Assembly: GCA_003158475.1 (NCBI GenBank)
Contig: PMJR01000066.1
Location: 1 to 62,258, forward strand
DNA: 62,258 nt
From: Ignavibacteriota bacterium
GTDB taxonomy: Bacteria; Bacteroidota; Ignavibacteria; UBA10030; UBA6906
Direction of reading: 5' to 3'
Shown: in pieces, positions 8,998 through 19,396 of the stretch
Layout of the letters: each line of letters opens with the position of its first letter
Numbering within the stretch: the first letter of the stretch is position 1
Position numbers and translations under genes: made by a program
The notes under the pieces: model-generated
Database searches by the model: none
What the model saw: the letters and a program-made list of their open reading frames with translations, nothing else
What the model was told of the DNA's origin: nothing

Positions 8998-11900
8998 GAA
9001 CGTCTCCTTTTCCGTTGCGGAAGAGAATAAGGTAGAGAGCCGGGAGCGTGACAACGGTGAGGAACAACGCCGATGTCAATCCTCCCACAATCACCGTGGC
9101 GAGGGGACGTTGTACGTCCGATCCGATGCCCGTCGCACGCGCGGCCGGAATCAGCCCCAGGAGGGCGAGGAACATCGTCATCAGGTTCGGCCGGAGCTGG
9201 ATGATGGCTGCCTTCCGAACGGCATCTGCGACCGTGCATCCCTCGTCGTCGATCAGCCGGTTCGTCCTGGAGACGAACAACACGCCGGCGATGATCGACA
9301 CCCCGAAGAGGGATATGAACCCGACTCCGGCCGACACATTGAAGCTGTAACCCCGCAGCATCAGTGCGACGATTCCGCCCGCCAGGGCGAGCGGGATCCC
9401 GGCCATGGCGATGGCCACGTGCCGTAGGTTCCTGTAGAGCAGGAAAAGGATCAGGAAAATCATCCCGATGGTGAGCGGGATGACCACCGCGAGTCGCGCC
9501 GCAGCGCGGGAGAGGTTTTCGAACTGCCCCCCCCAGTCGAACGTGTATCCCTTCGGAAGCGTGACGGCCTGTGCCACCCGGTCCCTGGCCTCCGCAACGA
9601 AGCTCCCCTGATCGCGGCCGCGTATGTTCGTCCGGACCGATATCTGCCGCCTGCCATCCTCACGTTGTATGATCGTGGGCCCGTCGACCAGCCTGATTTC
9701 CGCCAGTTGCGACATCGCGGCGCGGGCCCCGGAAGGGGTCACCACAGTCATCCTCTTCACCGCGTCCACAGAGCTACGGAATTCAGACGAATACCGGACC
9801 ACGATGTCGAACCGGCGCTCGCCGTCGTAGAATTTGCTGACCGGCCTTCCCCCGACCGCCGCCTCGATCATCTTCTGGATATCGCTGACATTGACGCCGA
9901 ACCTTGCCGCCGCGGTCCTGTCGATTTCCACGGAGAGCTGCGCCTGGTTCCCTTCCTGCTCGATCCCCGATTCACTTGCGCCGGGGACGGACCGAATGAT
10001 CGCGAGGACCGAGTCCGCCTCCCGCCTCATCAGGTCGAGGTCCTCGCCGCTGATCAGGACCGCGAGATCGGCGACGCTCCCGGTGACCGCTTCGGTGACA
10101 TTGTCGAGGATCGGCTGTGAAAAGGAGAAGAGCGCACCCGGGATCGCCTGCTCGAGTTCGGACTTTATCCGCAGGAGGAGTTCCTTCTTGCTCACCGCCT
10201 TCGTCCAGCGGGAATAGTCTTCCAGTCCTACAAAGATCTCCAGCCGGTTTGGTCCGTACGGATCGGTTCCGTCGTCGTTGCGCCCGAGCTGGGTGAGGAC
10301 CACGTTGACCTGGGGATGGGCGCTGATCAGTTTCCTGATCACGGGGGTGTACTTGCCGGCCTCGCTGAGCGAAATTCCCACAGGGAAGAAGCAGCGTATG
10401 TTGAAGGATCCCTCGTCAAGTTCCGGGAGAAACTCGGTGCCGATGGAATGCGCCCCCGTCAACACGACCACGATCACGATGGCGGTCGCAGCCAGGACCG
10501 TGATCCAGGGGCGCCTGAGCACACGGCTGATCGTTCGTTCGTACCGCTGCTCGATCCAGGCGTACGCCGGGTTGTGCCACTCGATGTGCACCGGGCCTGC
10601 AGATTCGAAATGGCGACGGTAGAACATCGTCATCAGGACAGGGATCACCGTCAGCGCAAGCAACAGCGACCCGGTGATCGCGAACGCCAGAGTGTAGGCC
10701 ATGGGGGAGAAGAGCTTCCCCTCGACGCGCTGGAAGGAGAATATCGGCAGGTAGGCGAGTATGATAATGGCGATTGAAAAGAATATCTCCCGGCCTACCT
10801 CCTGCGCCGACGTCAGTGTGAACCGGATGATCCCCTCCCCCCGGTCGGCCGGGGTGGCGTCGCGGTAGCGTCGCATGATGTTCTCCACCATGACGACCGC
10901 CCCGTCGACGATGATCCCGAAGTCGATCGCGCCCAGGGAGAGGAGATTGGCGGGGATCCCCGTCAGGCGCATCATCGAGAATGCGAAAAGCATCGACACG
11001 GGGATCGTTGTGGCGACCACGAGCGCCGACCGCACGCTTCCGATGAAGAAGATCAGGACGATCAGGACGATGGAGATCCCCTCGAAGAGCGTTCCGGAGA
11101 CCGTGTCGATCGTGTAATCGACGAGCTGGCTCCGGTCATAGGTGATGCGGAGCGAAACGCCCGCCGGAAGATCGTTATCGTTGATCTCGCGCACCTTCTT
11201 CTTCAGAGCCTCGACAACGGCGGAGGGGTTTTCGCCCCTCCGCATGGCGACAAGCCCCTGGATCCCCGAAGAAACATCCTCGATCGTACCATCACTCCCG
11301 CGGATCGCATATCCCAGGGCCCCGGTAGGAGGGAGAGGGAATTCCTCCACGGTGCCGATATTCCTGATGAACACGGGGACGCCGTGCTGGACGGTGAGGA
11401 CGATGTTCTCGATGTCCTCCCTGTTCCTTATCGCGCCGATGCTCCTGACGGCGAATGCCTGCCCGCCCCTCTGGATGATATTCCCGCCGGTGTTCAGGTT
11501 GTTCGAGGTGACGGCATCGATGACGTTTTGGATCGTAATGTTGTACTGCTGAAGCCTGTCGGGGGAGGTTATGACGTGATACTGCTTCACCAGCCCCCCG
11601 AAATTGATAACATCGGCGACGCCCGGAACCTGAAGGAGTCTGGGGATGATGACCCAGTCCTGGAGCGTCCGGAGTTCCATCGGTGTGTGTTCATCGGTCG
11701 ATTCAATCACATAGCGGAAAATCTCTCCGACGGGGCCGGTCAACGGTCCGAGTGCGGGATTGACGCCGTCCGGGAGGACGGCATCGCCGAGTTTTTCAAG
11801 CACCCGCTGGCGTGCGAAATAGTCGTCGGTACCGTCTTCGAATGTAAGCTGAATGACCGAGAGGCCGAATATCGTTTTGGACCGGCGCGTGAGCACGCGG

Positions 11901-12130
11901 GGGACCGAGTTCAGAGCTCGTTCCAGCGGCTCGGTGATCTGCTGTTCGACTTCCGTCGCGGCGCGGCCGGGGAACAGCGTGATAACGGTAACCTGGGTGT
12001 CTCCGACATCGGGATATGCCTCCTTCTGAAGCTGGATCCAGGAGAAGACGCCGGTCGCGGCGATCGCCACGACGAGCCCGATCGTCGCGAGGCGCTGGTT
12101 GAGGGCAAAGGTGAGGAGCTGACGTATCAT
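8990..12130 (-). CDS. czcA: Heavy-metal efflux RND transporter, CzcA/CusA family
   Basis: 1046 aa with HME-RND motif '[22 protein letters not shown]', N-terminal '[35 protein letters not shown]', duplicated TM domains. Confidence 0.93.
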   Translation of the reverse strand: MIRQLLTFALNQRLATIGLVVAIAATGVFSWIQLQKEAYPDVGDTQVTVITLFPGRAATEVEQQITEPLERALNSVPRVLTRRSKTIFGLSVIQLTFEDGTDDYFARQRVLEKLGDAVLPDGVNPALGPLTGPVGEIFRYVIESTDEHTPMELRTLQDWVIIPRLLQVPGVADVINFGGLVKQYHVITSPDRLQQYNITIQNVIDAVTSNNLNTGGNIIQRGGQAFAVRSIGAIRNREDIENIVLTVQHGVPVFIRNIGTVEEFPLPPTGALGYAIRGSDGTIEDVSSGIQGLVAMRRGENPSAVVEALKKKVREINDNDLPAGVSLRITYDRSQLVDYTIDTVSGTLFEGISIVLIVLIFFIGSVRSALVVATTIPVSMLFAFSMMRLTGIPANLLSLGAIDFGIIVDGAVVMVENIMRRYRDATPADRGEGIIRFTLTSAQEVGREIFFSIAIIILAYLPIFSFQRVEGKLFSPMAYTLAFAITGSLLLALTVIPVLMTMFYRRHFESAGPVHIEWHNPAYAWIEQRYERTISRVLRRPWITVLAATAIVIVVVLTGAHSIGTEFLPELDEGSFNIRCFFPVGISLSEAGKYTPVIRKLISAHPQVNVVLTQLGRNDDGTDPYGPNRLEIFVGLEDYSRWTKAVSKKELLLRIKSELEQAIPGALFSFSQPILDNVTEAVTGSVADLAVLISGEDLDLMRREADSVLAIIRSVPGASESGIEQEGNQAQLSVEIDRTAAARFGVNVSDIQKMIEAAVGGRPVSKFYDGERRFDIVVRYSSEFRSSVDAVKRMTVVTPSGARAAMSQLAEIRLVDGPTIIQREDGRRQISVRTNIRGRDQGSFVAEARDRVAQAVTLPKGYTFDWGGQFENLSRAAARLAVVIPLTIGMIFLILFLLYRNLRHVAIAMAGIPLALAGGIVALMLRGYSFNVSAGVGFISLFGVSIIAGVLFVSRTNRLIDDEGCTVADAVRKAAIIQLRPNLMTMFLALLGLIPAARATGIGSDVQRPLATVIVGGLTSALFLTVVTLPALYLILFRNGKGDVHA

Positions 12131-12150
12131 TGGCTATTCCCGCCGGTTAT

Positions 12151-12227
12151 TCCCGCCTAAAATCGGCGGGATTGTTACTCCCGCCTGAAATCAGCGTGAT
12201 TATTACTCCCGCCTGAATTCAGCGGGA
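12151..12227. repeat. Three tandem 28-bp-period palindromic units (TCCCGCC-TGAAAT-CAGCGGGA type) between czcA and czcB
   Basis: tcccgcctaaaatcggcggga 12151-12171; tcccgcctgaaatcagcgtga 12179-12199; tcccgcctgaattcagcggga 12207-12227; spacer a(t/c)t(g/a)ttac; partial unit at ~12136. Confidence 0.85.
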
Positions 12228-12230
12228 CTC

Positions 12231-13241
12231 TTAGTACCCGAAACTCAGGCCCTTGAGGAGCATGGCTCCGTCGGTGACCACCCGTTCGCCGTCCGAGAGA
12301 CCCTTCAGCACGATCACGTCCCCCGCCCCGGAGGAACCTATGGTGATCTGGCGGCGCACGAACTCCGAGTCATTGAGTTGTATGAAGGCGTAGTCCGCCC
12401 CCTCGACGGTCACCACGCCTGATGCGGGCAAGAGCACGATCCCGCTTATCGGATCTCCGAAATCGACGCGGGCGAACATTCCCGGGAGGATCCGGCCCCT
12501 GGGATTGGGCATGGAGACACGCACCTTGACCGTGCGGGTGACAGGATCGACAACCTCGCCGATTGCGTCCGCCCGCCCCCGGAACTTCCCGTCGGGGAAT
12601 GACGCGAGCTGTATCGGGACATCTTCCCCTCTCTGCACCTCGTTGAGTTGCGATTCGGGGACGTCGCACATGAGCCATGCCGTCCCCGGGGGGATTGTGT
12701 CAAACTCCGGGGGGTTATACCCCAGGCCCCGAAGCTTCGATTCGCTCTCCGCCATCGCCGCCTTGGCGGTCGCCGCCTCGTTCTCGGCTTCGTTCAGATC
12801 TTTCGCCGTCGCGGCCTGGTTCTGAAACATGTCCTTGATCCTTGAGAGATTCTTGGAGGCGCGCGCGACGTTCGCGCTCGCCTGGCGGTACTGGGAATAA
12901 AGCGACGTGACGTCCGGCGAGTCGAACATCACGATCCTGTCGTTCGAGCTCAGTCCGGGCACAATGCTCGCGACGACCCGGGCGGGGGCGATGACGGGAA
13001 TGGTGGCGGTCCGTTTTTCCACCATCGCGGATGTGATCCGGCTGAGTCCGGGACTCCCCGACGGGAACCTGATACTTGTCCCGCCCTCGTTCACTTCCGC
13101 GCGCCGCGAGGTTTGCTGGTGGCGAGAGGCGGCCATGTCGTCGCCGTTGCAACCGCACATGAGTGCCGCGCCTGCCAGGATGCACGGGAGGGTCTGCATA
13201 AGAGTGAAGAGACGAGTGGCGTTCATGGTGATGTCCTTCAA
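12231..13241 (-). CDS. czcB: RND membrane fusion protein, CzcB/CusB family (putative lipoprotein)
   Basis: 'LAGAALMCGCNGDD' lipobox-like; 'PRGRILPGMFARVDFG...LLPASGVVTVEGADYAFIQLNDSEFVRRQITIGSSGAGDVIVLKGLSDGERVVTDGAMLLKG'. Confidence 0.9.
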   Translation of the reverse strand: MKDITMNATRLFTLMQTLPCILAGAALMCGCNGDDMAASRHQQTSRRAEVNEGGTSIRFPSGSPGLSRITSAMVEKRTATIPVIAPARVVASIVPGLSSNDRIVMFDSPDVTSLYSQYRQASANVARASKNLSRIKDMFQNQAATAKDLNEAENEAATAKAAMAESESKLRGLGYNPPEFDTIPPGTAWLMCDVPESQLNEVQRGEDVPIQLASFPDGKFRGRADAIGEVVDPVTRTVKVRVSMPNPRGRILPGMFARVDFGDPISGIVLLPASGVVTVEGADYAFIQLNDSEFVRRQITIGSSGAGDVIVLKGLSDGERVVTDGAMLLKGLSFGY

Positions 13242-14515
13242 GGCTGGAAAAGGTCTGTTCCTGTGACGTAGTTGAGCATTTCCATCGCGTCGGCACGGTC
13301 GTTCCCGAGCTGGTTCATCTGGAGCATGCTCGTGCGGTACGACTCGATGAAATCCGTAAACTCGATGACGCTCATGTTCCTTTTCTGGTAATTCGCAATC
13401 ATGCCGTCCACGAGCTCGCGGTACTGGAGCGGGAACCTCCGGTCGAACGAGCGGTACAGGCGTTCCAGGTCCGAAGCTCTTCGCAGGGCGGCGGCCACCT
13501 CCTCCAGCACCGACGCACGGTAATTGTCGTGCACCGCCCTGTCCGCCTCCAGCGTCCTGGCGGATACATCGATGTTCCCCTGGTTCCTGTTGAACAAGGG
13601 GAGATCGATCGAGAACGTGAGGGCATAGTAATCGGGGATGTAGCTGCCGGCACGGGACCAGAGGCCGCCTACCGTCAGGTCGGGCGTCGCCAGGGATTTC
13701 TGGTACTCCAGGTTGGCTTCCTCCCGCAGCACCGTGCCGTTCGCCTTCCTGAGGTCCGGCCGGTTCGCGAGTGCCGCAGCGGCGACGTCGGCGTACTGCA
13801 AAGAGTCCGGCCTGAACATTTCAAGCCGTTCGGCGTTGATTTTGGGGATGTAGATTTTCCGCACGCCCGCAGTGTCGCGGAGAAGCACCCGCAGGCTTGA
13901 CTCTATATCTGCGACCTTCCCGAGGAGGCCGAGACGCTCGTTCTGAAGCGAAAAGAGGAGCGATTTCAGCCGGAGGAGCTCCGCCAGGAGTATGGACCGT
14001 CTTTCGTACACGCCTTCGGTGACTGTCACGGTCTTCGTCAGCGTGGCGATGCTTTCGTCGTAGAAGCCGAGGGACTGGTGAAGGTAGTAGAGATCGTACA
14101 GATCGGTCCGCAGCTTGAGTTTGAGGGCCCGCATGACGTCATAGAAATCGTTGCCTGCATTCTCCGCATCGATTTCGGCGAGGCGGACCTGCTTGCCGCG
14201 TTTCCCCGCCAGGAGGAGGAGCTGCTGGATCTGGACCCCCGAATTCCCGCTGGCGGAAACGTCGAACCACCGCCCCGTATACTGGTTATGGATGTTCTGT
14301 TCGACGGAGAGGTTCGGGTTGTTCCAGAGCCCCGCCTGCGAGACGGCAGCCCGGGCGGCATCGATGTTGAACCTCGCGGCGACGAGCTGCAGGTTCCTCT
14401 GGAGGAACTGCTGTTCCGCGTCCTGAACGGCAATACGGATCGTGTCCGCCTGAGAGAATGCTCCCCGCGGTGCCAGCATGCACATGACCCACATCAGGGG
14501 AAGAATGCGGCGCAT
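13238..14515 (-). CDS. czcC: TolC-family outer membrane protein, CzcC/CusC-like
   Basis: MRRILPLMWVMCMLAPRGAFSQADTIRIAVQDAEQQFLQRNLQLVAARFNIDAARAAVSQAGLWNNPNLSVEQNI...; ATGA-type overlap with czcB. Confidence 0.9.
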   Translation of the reverse strand: MRRILPLMWVMCMLAPRGAFSQADTIRIAVQDAEQQFLQRNLQLVAARFNIDAARAAVSQAGLWNNPNLSVEQNIHNQYTGRWFDVSASGNSGVQIQQLLLLAGKRGKQVRLAEIDAENAGNDFYDVMRALKLKLRTDLYDLYYLHQSLGFYDESIATLTKTVTVTEGVYERRSILLAELLRLKSLLFSLQNERLGLLGKVADIESSLRVLLRDTAGVRKIYIPKINAERLEMFRPDSLQYADVAAAALANRPDLRKANGTVLREEANLEYQKSLATPDLTVGGLWSRAGSYIPDYYALTFSIDLPLFNRNQGNIDVSARTLEADRAVHDNYRASVLEEVAAALRRASDLERLYRSFDRRFPLQYRELVDGMIANYQKRNMSVIEFTDFIESYRTSMLQMNQLGNDRADAMEMLNYVTGTDLFQP

Positions 14516-14665
14516 AGAATCAATCTCTTTGTGGTTAATGACAACTCGCTGCAGTGTGCGCGTACGGTCCGCGCGGTAGGCACCCATGTCATGAGGGGAG
14601 GCATGAGGGCGTGACCGCTCAGTGGACCGGCACGTGCACAGGATATCGCGGGGGAGGGGAGCGGA

Positions 14666-15040
14666 CTAAATGAGGAGCGCGCGGAGCTTGATATGGAGTG
14701 CGTTGACGGCGAAGACCATTTCATAGGAAACAGTCTTCTCGCCTGAGAACATTGACTGACCTACGAGCGAAGAGGCATCCGACTCCGCAGCCAGCGAGGG
14801 GCTGTCCTGGTCGAGTATGAGGCGAACCGGGGAGGGGGGAAATTTTCCCTGTGAGTCGGGTGACGACCGGTCGGGAGAGGGGATCGACCCGTACGGCGCC
14901 GAGGCGGCATCGTCGTCGTGTATGACGTAGTTGGAAGAGAAGATGTCGTCAAGATTTGCCGCATCTGCAAACAACGTGGCGGCGAACGCCCAGCTCACGA
15001 TCAGAAAAAGCCTGGAGCGCCGTTTGACGAATCGATTCAT
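14666..15040 (-). CDS. Small secreted hypothetical protein, first gene before czcC
   Basis: MNRFVKRRSRLFLIVSWAFAATLFADAANLDDIFSSNYVIHDDDAAS...; signal peptide; collinear with the efflux genes. Confidence 0.6.
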   Translation of the reverse strand: MNRFVKRRSRLFLIVSWAFAATLFADAANLDDIFSSNYVIHDDDAASAPYGSIPSPDRSSPDSQGKFPPSPVRLILDQDSPSLAAESDASSLVGQSMFSGEKTVSYEMVFAVNALHIKLRALLI

Positions 15041-15120
15041 GAAAACAGGATGATTGACGGTGAGAACATCCGGAACAGGCAAATGTACTATACAGGGAGA
15101 ACATTGTCAACGTCTCTCAG

Positions 15121-15154
15121 GTTCCCCGCCCGGGGGAGTTCCCCGCTCGGGGAG
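15121..15154. repeat. Two tandem 17-bp GC-rich hairpin units upstream of uxaE
   Basis: gttccccgcccggggga / gttccccgctcggggag; each self-complementary; degenerate third unit gttccgcctgcgggac at ~15167. Confidence 0.7.
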
Positions 15155-15195
15155 TGAAAAATGACTGTTCCGCCTGCGGGACGGAAGGGAGTTGA

Positions 15196-15225
15196 TTGTT
15201 GGGGGCGTTGGCCCTATTTTACATT
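15196..15225 (+). promoter_or_regulatory. Putative sigma70-type promoter upstream of uxaE (TTGTTG-N18-TACATT)
   Basis: Hexamer pair read directly; shares TTACATTCAT with the promoter at 26453-26481. Confidence 0.4.
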
Positions 15226-15254
15226 CATTGTACGATACCATCGTCCATAACAAC

Positions 15255-16517
15255 ATGAGACTGGAAAAATACTCTCTCGGCATCGGAGACAGGTTCGGTC
15301 TTCAGGGTACGCACCAGCTACGGGCATTCCGGATGGCGGCGGAGAAAGGGCTGCAGATCTCCCCCGTCTGGAACAAATCAAACCGCGAGCACGCGATCAT
15401 CGGCACGCATCCCTCCGATACGCGCGCGGAGGCGGACGAGGCGGTCAGAGATCTCGGGTGGCGGGGAGCGTACTTCGTTGATGCGGACCATATCGGGGCT
15501 GCGACGGTGGAGAGGTTCATCGACTCGAGCGACTTTTTTACGATCGATGTCGCAGAGTTCATCGGGACGCCCGCCTCGGGGGATGCCGTCAGGACATTTC
15601 TCGGCGCCATGGCGCCCCTTACCGGAGCGATAGTCGTCCCCGGGCTTGACGAGCCGATGAATGTCGATGAGTCGCTCCTCCGCGCAGTTGCCGCCAAATA
15701 CCTTAACGCCGTGAAGGAGGCCGGGCGCGTCTACCGCATGATACTCTCGGGACGGCGCGGGAAGGAGTTCATCCCGGAGGTGTCTCTCGATGAGTCGGAC
15801 GCTCCGCAGTCGCCGGAAGAGCTTCTTTTCATTCTGGGGGCCATCGGCGCGGAGGGGATACCCGTCCGGACGATTGCCCCGAAATTCACAGGTTCATTTC
15901 TGAAGGGGATCGATTACGTCGGGGACAGGGGGGCGTTCGCCCGCGAGTTCGAACAGGACCTCGCAGTCGTTGCATTTGCGGCCGGATCCTTTCATCTTCC
16001 GGGGGACCTCAAGCTCTCGGTCCACACCGGAAGCGACAAGTTCTCCCTCTACCCCCTGATGCACAGGGCGATCAGGAGATTTGACGCCGGTCTCCATCTG
16101 AAGACCGCCGGGACGACGTGGTTGGAAGAGGTGATAGGGCTCGCGGAGGCGGGGGGGGAAGGCCTCCGGGCTGCGAAGGAAATCTATACGCTCTCGCTCG
16201 GCAGGTTCGACGAACTTTGCGGTCCCTATCTCCAGGTCATCAGCATCGACAGGTCGAAGCTCCCTTCTCCGGCGGAAGTGGCAACATGGTCGGGGGACGT
16301 CTTTGCCGGTGCGCTGCGTCACGACCCGGTTCACCCGGGGTTCAACCCGAACTTCCGCCAGCTCATCCATGTCGGTTACAAGGTTGCGGCGGAAATGGGC
16401 CACCGGTTCACAGACCTCCTGCGACACAACGCAGTTCCGGTCGGGAGAAACGTCACGTACAATCTCTACCACCGTCACATCGTGCCGCTGTTCCTGGGAG
16501 CGGGCAACCCGGATTGA
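15255..16517 (+). CDS. uxaE: Tagaturonate/fructuronate epimerase (UxaE family)
   Basis: MRLEKYSLGIGDRFGLQGTHQLRAFRMAAEKGLQISPVWNKSNREHAIIGTHPSDTRAEADEAV...YFVDADHI...; collinear with uxaC. Confidence 0.85.
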   Translation: MRLEKYSLGIGDRFGLQGTHQLRAFRMAAEKGLQISPVWNKSNREHAIIGTHPSDTRAEADEAVRDLGWRGAYFVDADHIGAATVERFIDSSDFFTIDVAEFIGTPASGDAVRTFLGAMAPLTGAIVVPGLDEPMNVDESLLRAVAAKYLNAVKEAGRVYRMILSGRRGKEFIPEVSLDESDAPQSPEELLFILGAIGAEGIPVRTIAPKFTGSFLKGIDYVGDRGAFAREFEQDLAVVAFAAGSFHLPGDLKLSVHTGSDKFSLYPLMHRAIRRFDAGLHLKTAGTTWLEEVIGLAEAGGEGLRAAKEIYTLSLGRFDELCGPYLQVISIDRSKLPSPAEVATWSGDVFAGALRHDPVHPGFNPNFRQLIHVGYKVAAEMGHRFTDLLRHNAVPVGRNVTYNLYHRHIVPLFLGAGNPD

Positions 16518-16519
16518 GA

Positions 16520-17989
16520 ATGGGAACAACATTCATCAATGATGATTTCCTCCTCGGCACGAGGTATGCCAGGGAGCTCTATCATGCGTATGCCGCCACG
16601 CTGCCGGTGATCGACTACCACTCCCATCTTCCCCCGGGTGAGATCTCCGGGGACAGGCGGTTCGATACGATGACGCAGATCTGGCTCTCGGGGGACCACT
16701 ACAAGTGGCGGGCGATGAGGACGTGCGGCGTCGATGAGAGATTCATCACCGGGAACGGCTCCGACTGGGAAAAATTCGAAAAATGGGCGGAGACCGTCCC
16801 CAGGACACTCCGTAACCCGCTGTACCACTGGACGCACCTCGAACTTCGCCGGCCTTTCGGTGTGGAAGACAGGCTCCTCGATCCCTCGACGGCGAAAGGG
16901 ATCTGGGACGAGTGCAATGCGAAACTTGCATCGGCCGGGTTCTCCGTCAGGGGAATACTCGCCCGGATGAACGTCGAGGTCGTCTGCACTGTCGATGATC
17001 CTGTCGACACGCTCGAATATCATGCGCTCATGATGGGTGATCAATCGCTCAATGTGCAGGTGCTCCCCACATTCCGCCCGGACAGGGGCCTGGCGGTGGA
17101 AAACCCCGCGTCATTCATCGCCTATTGCAGGGAGCTCACGGCGTCGTCGGGAACTGAGATATCTTCCTATCCGGACTTCATTGCAGCGCTGAAGTCGCGG
17201 CATGACTTCTTCCACAGCCGGGGGTGCAGGCTCTCGGACCACGGGATCGAGACCGCGTACGCAGCGGAGTACTCCCCGGTGGGCGTAGAGACCGCCTTCA
17301 AGCGGCTTCTCCGGGGTGCGAGTCTCGATCCCGTGTCCCTTCTCGGTCTCAAGTCCTCCATCCTCCACGACCTGGCGGTGATGGACTGGGAAAAGGGATG
17401 GGTGCAGCAGTACCATATCGGTGCGCTGAGGAACACGAATTCCCGGATGATGCGGACGCTGGGTCCGGACACGGGGTTCGACTCCATCGGCGATTCCGAG
17501 GTTGCCCGACCGCTTGCGCGCTTCCTCGATTCACTCGACAGGGACGACCATCTTGCACGGACGGTCCTGTTCAACTTGAATCCCCGGGACAACGAGGTGT
17601 TCGCCACCATGGCAGGAAATTTCCAGGACGGCTCCGTCCCCGGAAAGATCCAGTACGGCCCCGCCTGGTGGTTCCTGGACCAGTCCAACGGCATGACGGG
17701 ACAGATCGAGGCTCTTTCCCATATGGGAGTCCTGAGCCAGTTCATTGGCATGGTGACTGATTCACGGAGCTTCCTCTCGTACCCGCGTCATGAGTATTTC
17801 CGCCGACTCCTCTGCGGGCTCCTCGGGGATGACATGGCCAACGGGTTGCTCCCCGGCGACGTCGGTCTGGTCGGGAACATGGTGCGGGACATCTGCTACT
17901 TTAATGCGAAGCGCTATTTCAGATTTCCGGACCGCCCCCGATCGCCGGCGGTTCCCTCACCCCCCTCCCCCACGAGGTCCCGGGCTTGA
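16520..17989 (+). CDS. uxaC: Glucuronate isomerase (uronate isomerase)
   Basis: MGTTFINDDFLLGTRYARELYHAYAATLPVIDYHSHLPPGEISGDRRFDTMTQIWLSGDHYKWRAMRTCGV...; ATG at 16520 just after the uxaE stop. Confidence 0.95.
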   Translation: MGTTFINDDFLLGTRYARELYHAYAATLPVIDYHSHLPPGEISGDRRFDTMTQIWLSGDHYKWRAMRTCGVDERFITGNGSDWEKFEKWAETVPRTLRNPLYHWTHLELRRPFGVEDRLLDPSTAKGIWDECNAKLASAGFSVRGILARMNVEVVCTVDDPVDTLEYHALMMGDQSLNVQVLPTFRPDRGLAVENPASFIAYCRELTASSGTEISSYPDFIAALKSRHDFFHSRGCRLSDHGIETAYAAEYSPVGVETAFKRLLRGASLDPVSLLGLKSSILHDLAVMDWEKGWVQQYHIGALRNTNSRMMRTLGPDTGFDSIGDSEVARPLARFLDSLDRDDHLARTVLFNLNPRDNEVFATMAGNFQDGSVPGKIQYGPAWWFLDQSNGMTGQIEALSHMGVLSQFIGMVTDSRSFLSYPRHEYFRRLLCGLLGDDMANGLLPGDVGLVGNMVRDICYFNAKRYFRFPDRPRSPAVPSPPSPTRSRA

Positions 17990-18087
17990 AAACCTACGGA
18001 GTGAAAAACCGATGACTGCACTGTTCGATCTCGGGGGGAAAACCGGGAATTCTCCCGCAGGGATCCAGTGAATATGCAAGAACTGAA

Positions 18088-19392
18088 GTGAATACGACGA
18101 CGGTTGAACGCGCCGGCGCCCGTGGAGAAGTGGCGGGGACGGTGGGCCGGTACAGGTGGGTAATCTGCGCACTCCTTTTCTTCGCGACAACGATCAACTA
18201 CATCGACCGCCAGGCGATCGGAATACTGGCGCCTTTGCTCCAGAAGGAGATCGGCTGGAACGAGATAGAGTACGGATATATCGTGACCGCGTTCCAGGCG
18301 GCATATGCGCTCGGGCTTCTTGTTGCCGGAAGGCTGATCGACAGGTACGGCACGAAAATCGGGTACTCCGTCGCAATCGTACTCTGGAGTCTGGCCGCCA
18401 TGGCGCATGCCGTCACGCGCTCCGCGGCGGGGTTCGGAGCCGCGCGGTTTGCGCTGGGGCTCGGTGAGTCGGCGAATTTTCCGGCGGCGGTCAAGGCAAT
18501 CGCCGAATGGTTCCCGAAGAGAGAGCGGGCACTGGCGACGGGGGTCTTCAACTCGGGGGCGAACATTGGTGCCGTCGTTGCTCCCCTGACTGTCCCTTTT
18601 CTCGCTGTCACGTATGGCTGGCAGGCGGCGTTCATCGTGACGGGGCTCCTGGGATTTATCTGGCTCATTTTCTGGATCCTCGTCTACGAACGGCCCGAAA
18701 CACACAGGAAGCTCTCCCCGGCCGAACTCGGATATATCAGGAGCGATCCCCCCGATCCCGCTTCCGGGAAAATCCCGTGGGCGGGCCTCCTCAGGTACAG
18801 GCAGACCTGGGCGTTCGTGGCCGGGAAATTCCTCACCGATCCGATATGGTGGTTCTATCTCTACTGGCTCCCGAAGTTCTTGAACAAAACCTACGGACTC
18901 ACGCTCACTGACCTCGGAGTGCCCCTTGTCGTCATTTATACGATGACGAGCATCGGGAGCATCGGGGGGGGGTGGCTCTCTTCCAGGTTCATCGCGCAGG
19001 GCTGGCCGGTCGGCCGGGCCAGGAAGACCGTCATGCTCATCTGTGCTCTCCTGATCGTGCCTATCGTCTCCGCCGCGAGCGTTGCCGACCTCTGGGTCGC
19101 CGTCGCTCTGATCGGCGTTGCCGCCGCCGCACATCAGGGATGGTCGGCCAACCTTTTCACGACGGCCTCCGACATGTTCCCCAGGGATGCGGTCGGCTCG
19201 GTGGTGGGACTGGGGGGAATGGCGGGTGCAGTCGGAGGGATGCTCCTTGCGACGTCCGCGGGGTTCCTGCTGGAATGGACCGGGAGTTATATGACGCTCT
19301 TCATTATTTCAGGGAGCGTGTACCTTGTCGCGCTGTTCATCATCCATAGGCTGGTCCCGACTCTCGAGCCGGTAAAGATCGAGGCAGGGTGA
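18088..19392 (+). CDS. MFS transporter, hexuronate (ExuT/ACS family) type
   Basis: GTG start; 'FFATTINYIDRQAIGILAPLLQKEIGWNEIEYGYIVTAFQAAYALGLLVAGRLIDRYGTKIGY...GESANFPAAVKAIAEWFPKRERALATGVFNSGANIGAVVAP'. Confidence 0.9.
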   Translation: MNTTTVERAGARGEVAGTVGRYRWVICALLFFATTINYIDRQAIGILAPLLQKEIGWNEIEYGYIVTAFQAAYALGLLVAGRLIDRYGTKIGYSVAIVLWSLAAMAHAVTRSAAGFGAARFALGLGESANFPAAVKAIAEWFPKRERALATGVFNSGANIGAVVAPLTVPFLAVTYGWQAAFIVTGLLGFIWLIFWILVYERPETHRKLSPAELGYIRSDPPDPASGKIPWAGLLRYRQTWAFVAGKFLTDPIWWFYLYWLPKFLNKTYGLTLTDLGVPLVVIYTMTSIGSIGGGWLSSRFIAQGWPVGRARKTVMLICALLIVPIVSAASVADLWVAVALIGVAAAAHQGWSANLFTTASDMFPRDAVGSVVGLGGMAGAVGGMLLATSAGFLLEWTGSYMTLFIISGSVYLVALFIIHRLVPTLEPVKIEAG

Positions 19393-19396
19393 GACA

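Noticed and set aside
12136-12230. CRISPR array
   Set aside because: Only three 28-bp-period units with conserved 7-bp linkers and no unique spacers; no cas genes nearby.
16118-16519. N-terminal extension of the 623-aa ORF before uxaC
   Set aside because: Overlaps uxaE in another frame and has Gly/Arg/Pro-rich non-protein composition; UxaC begins at ATG 16520.
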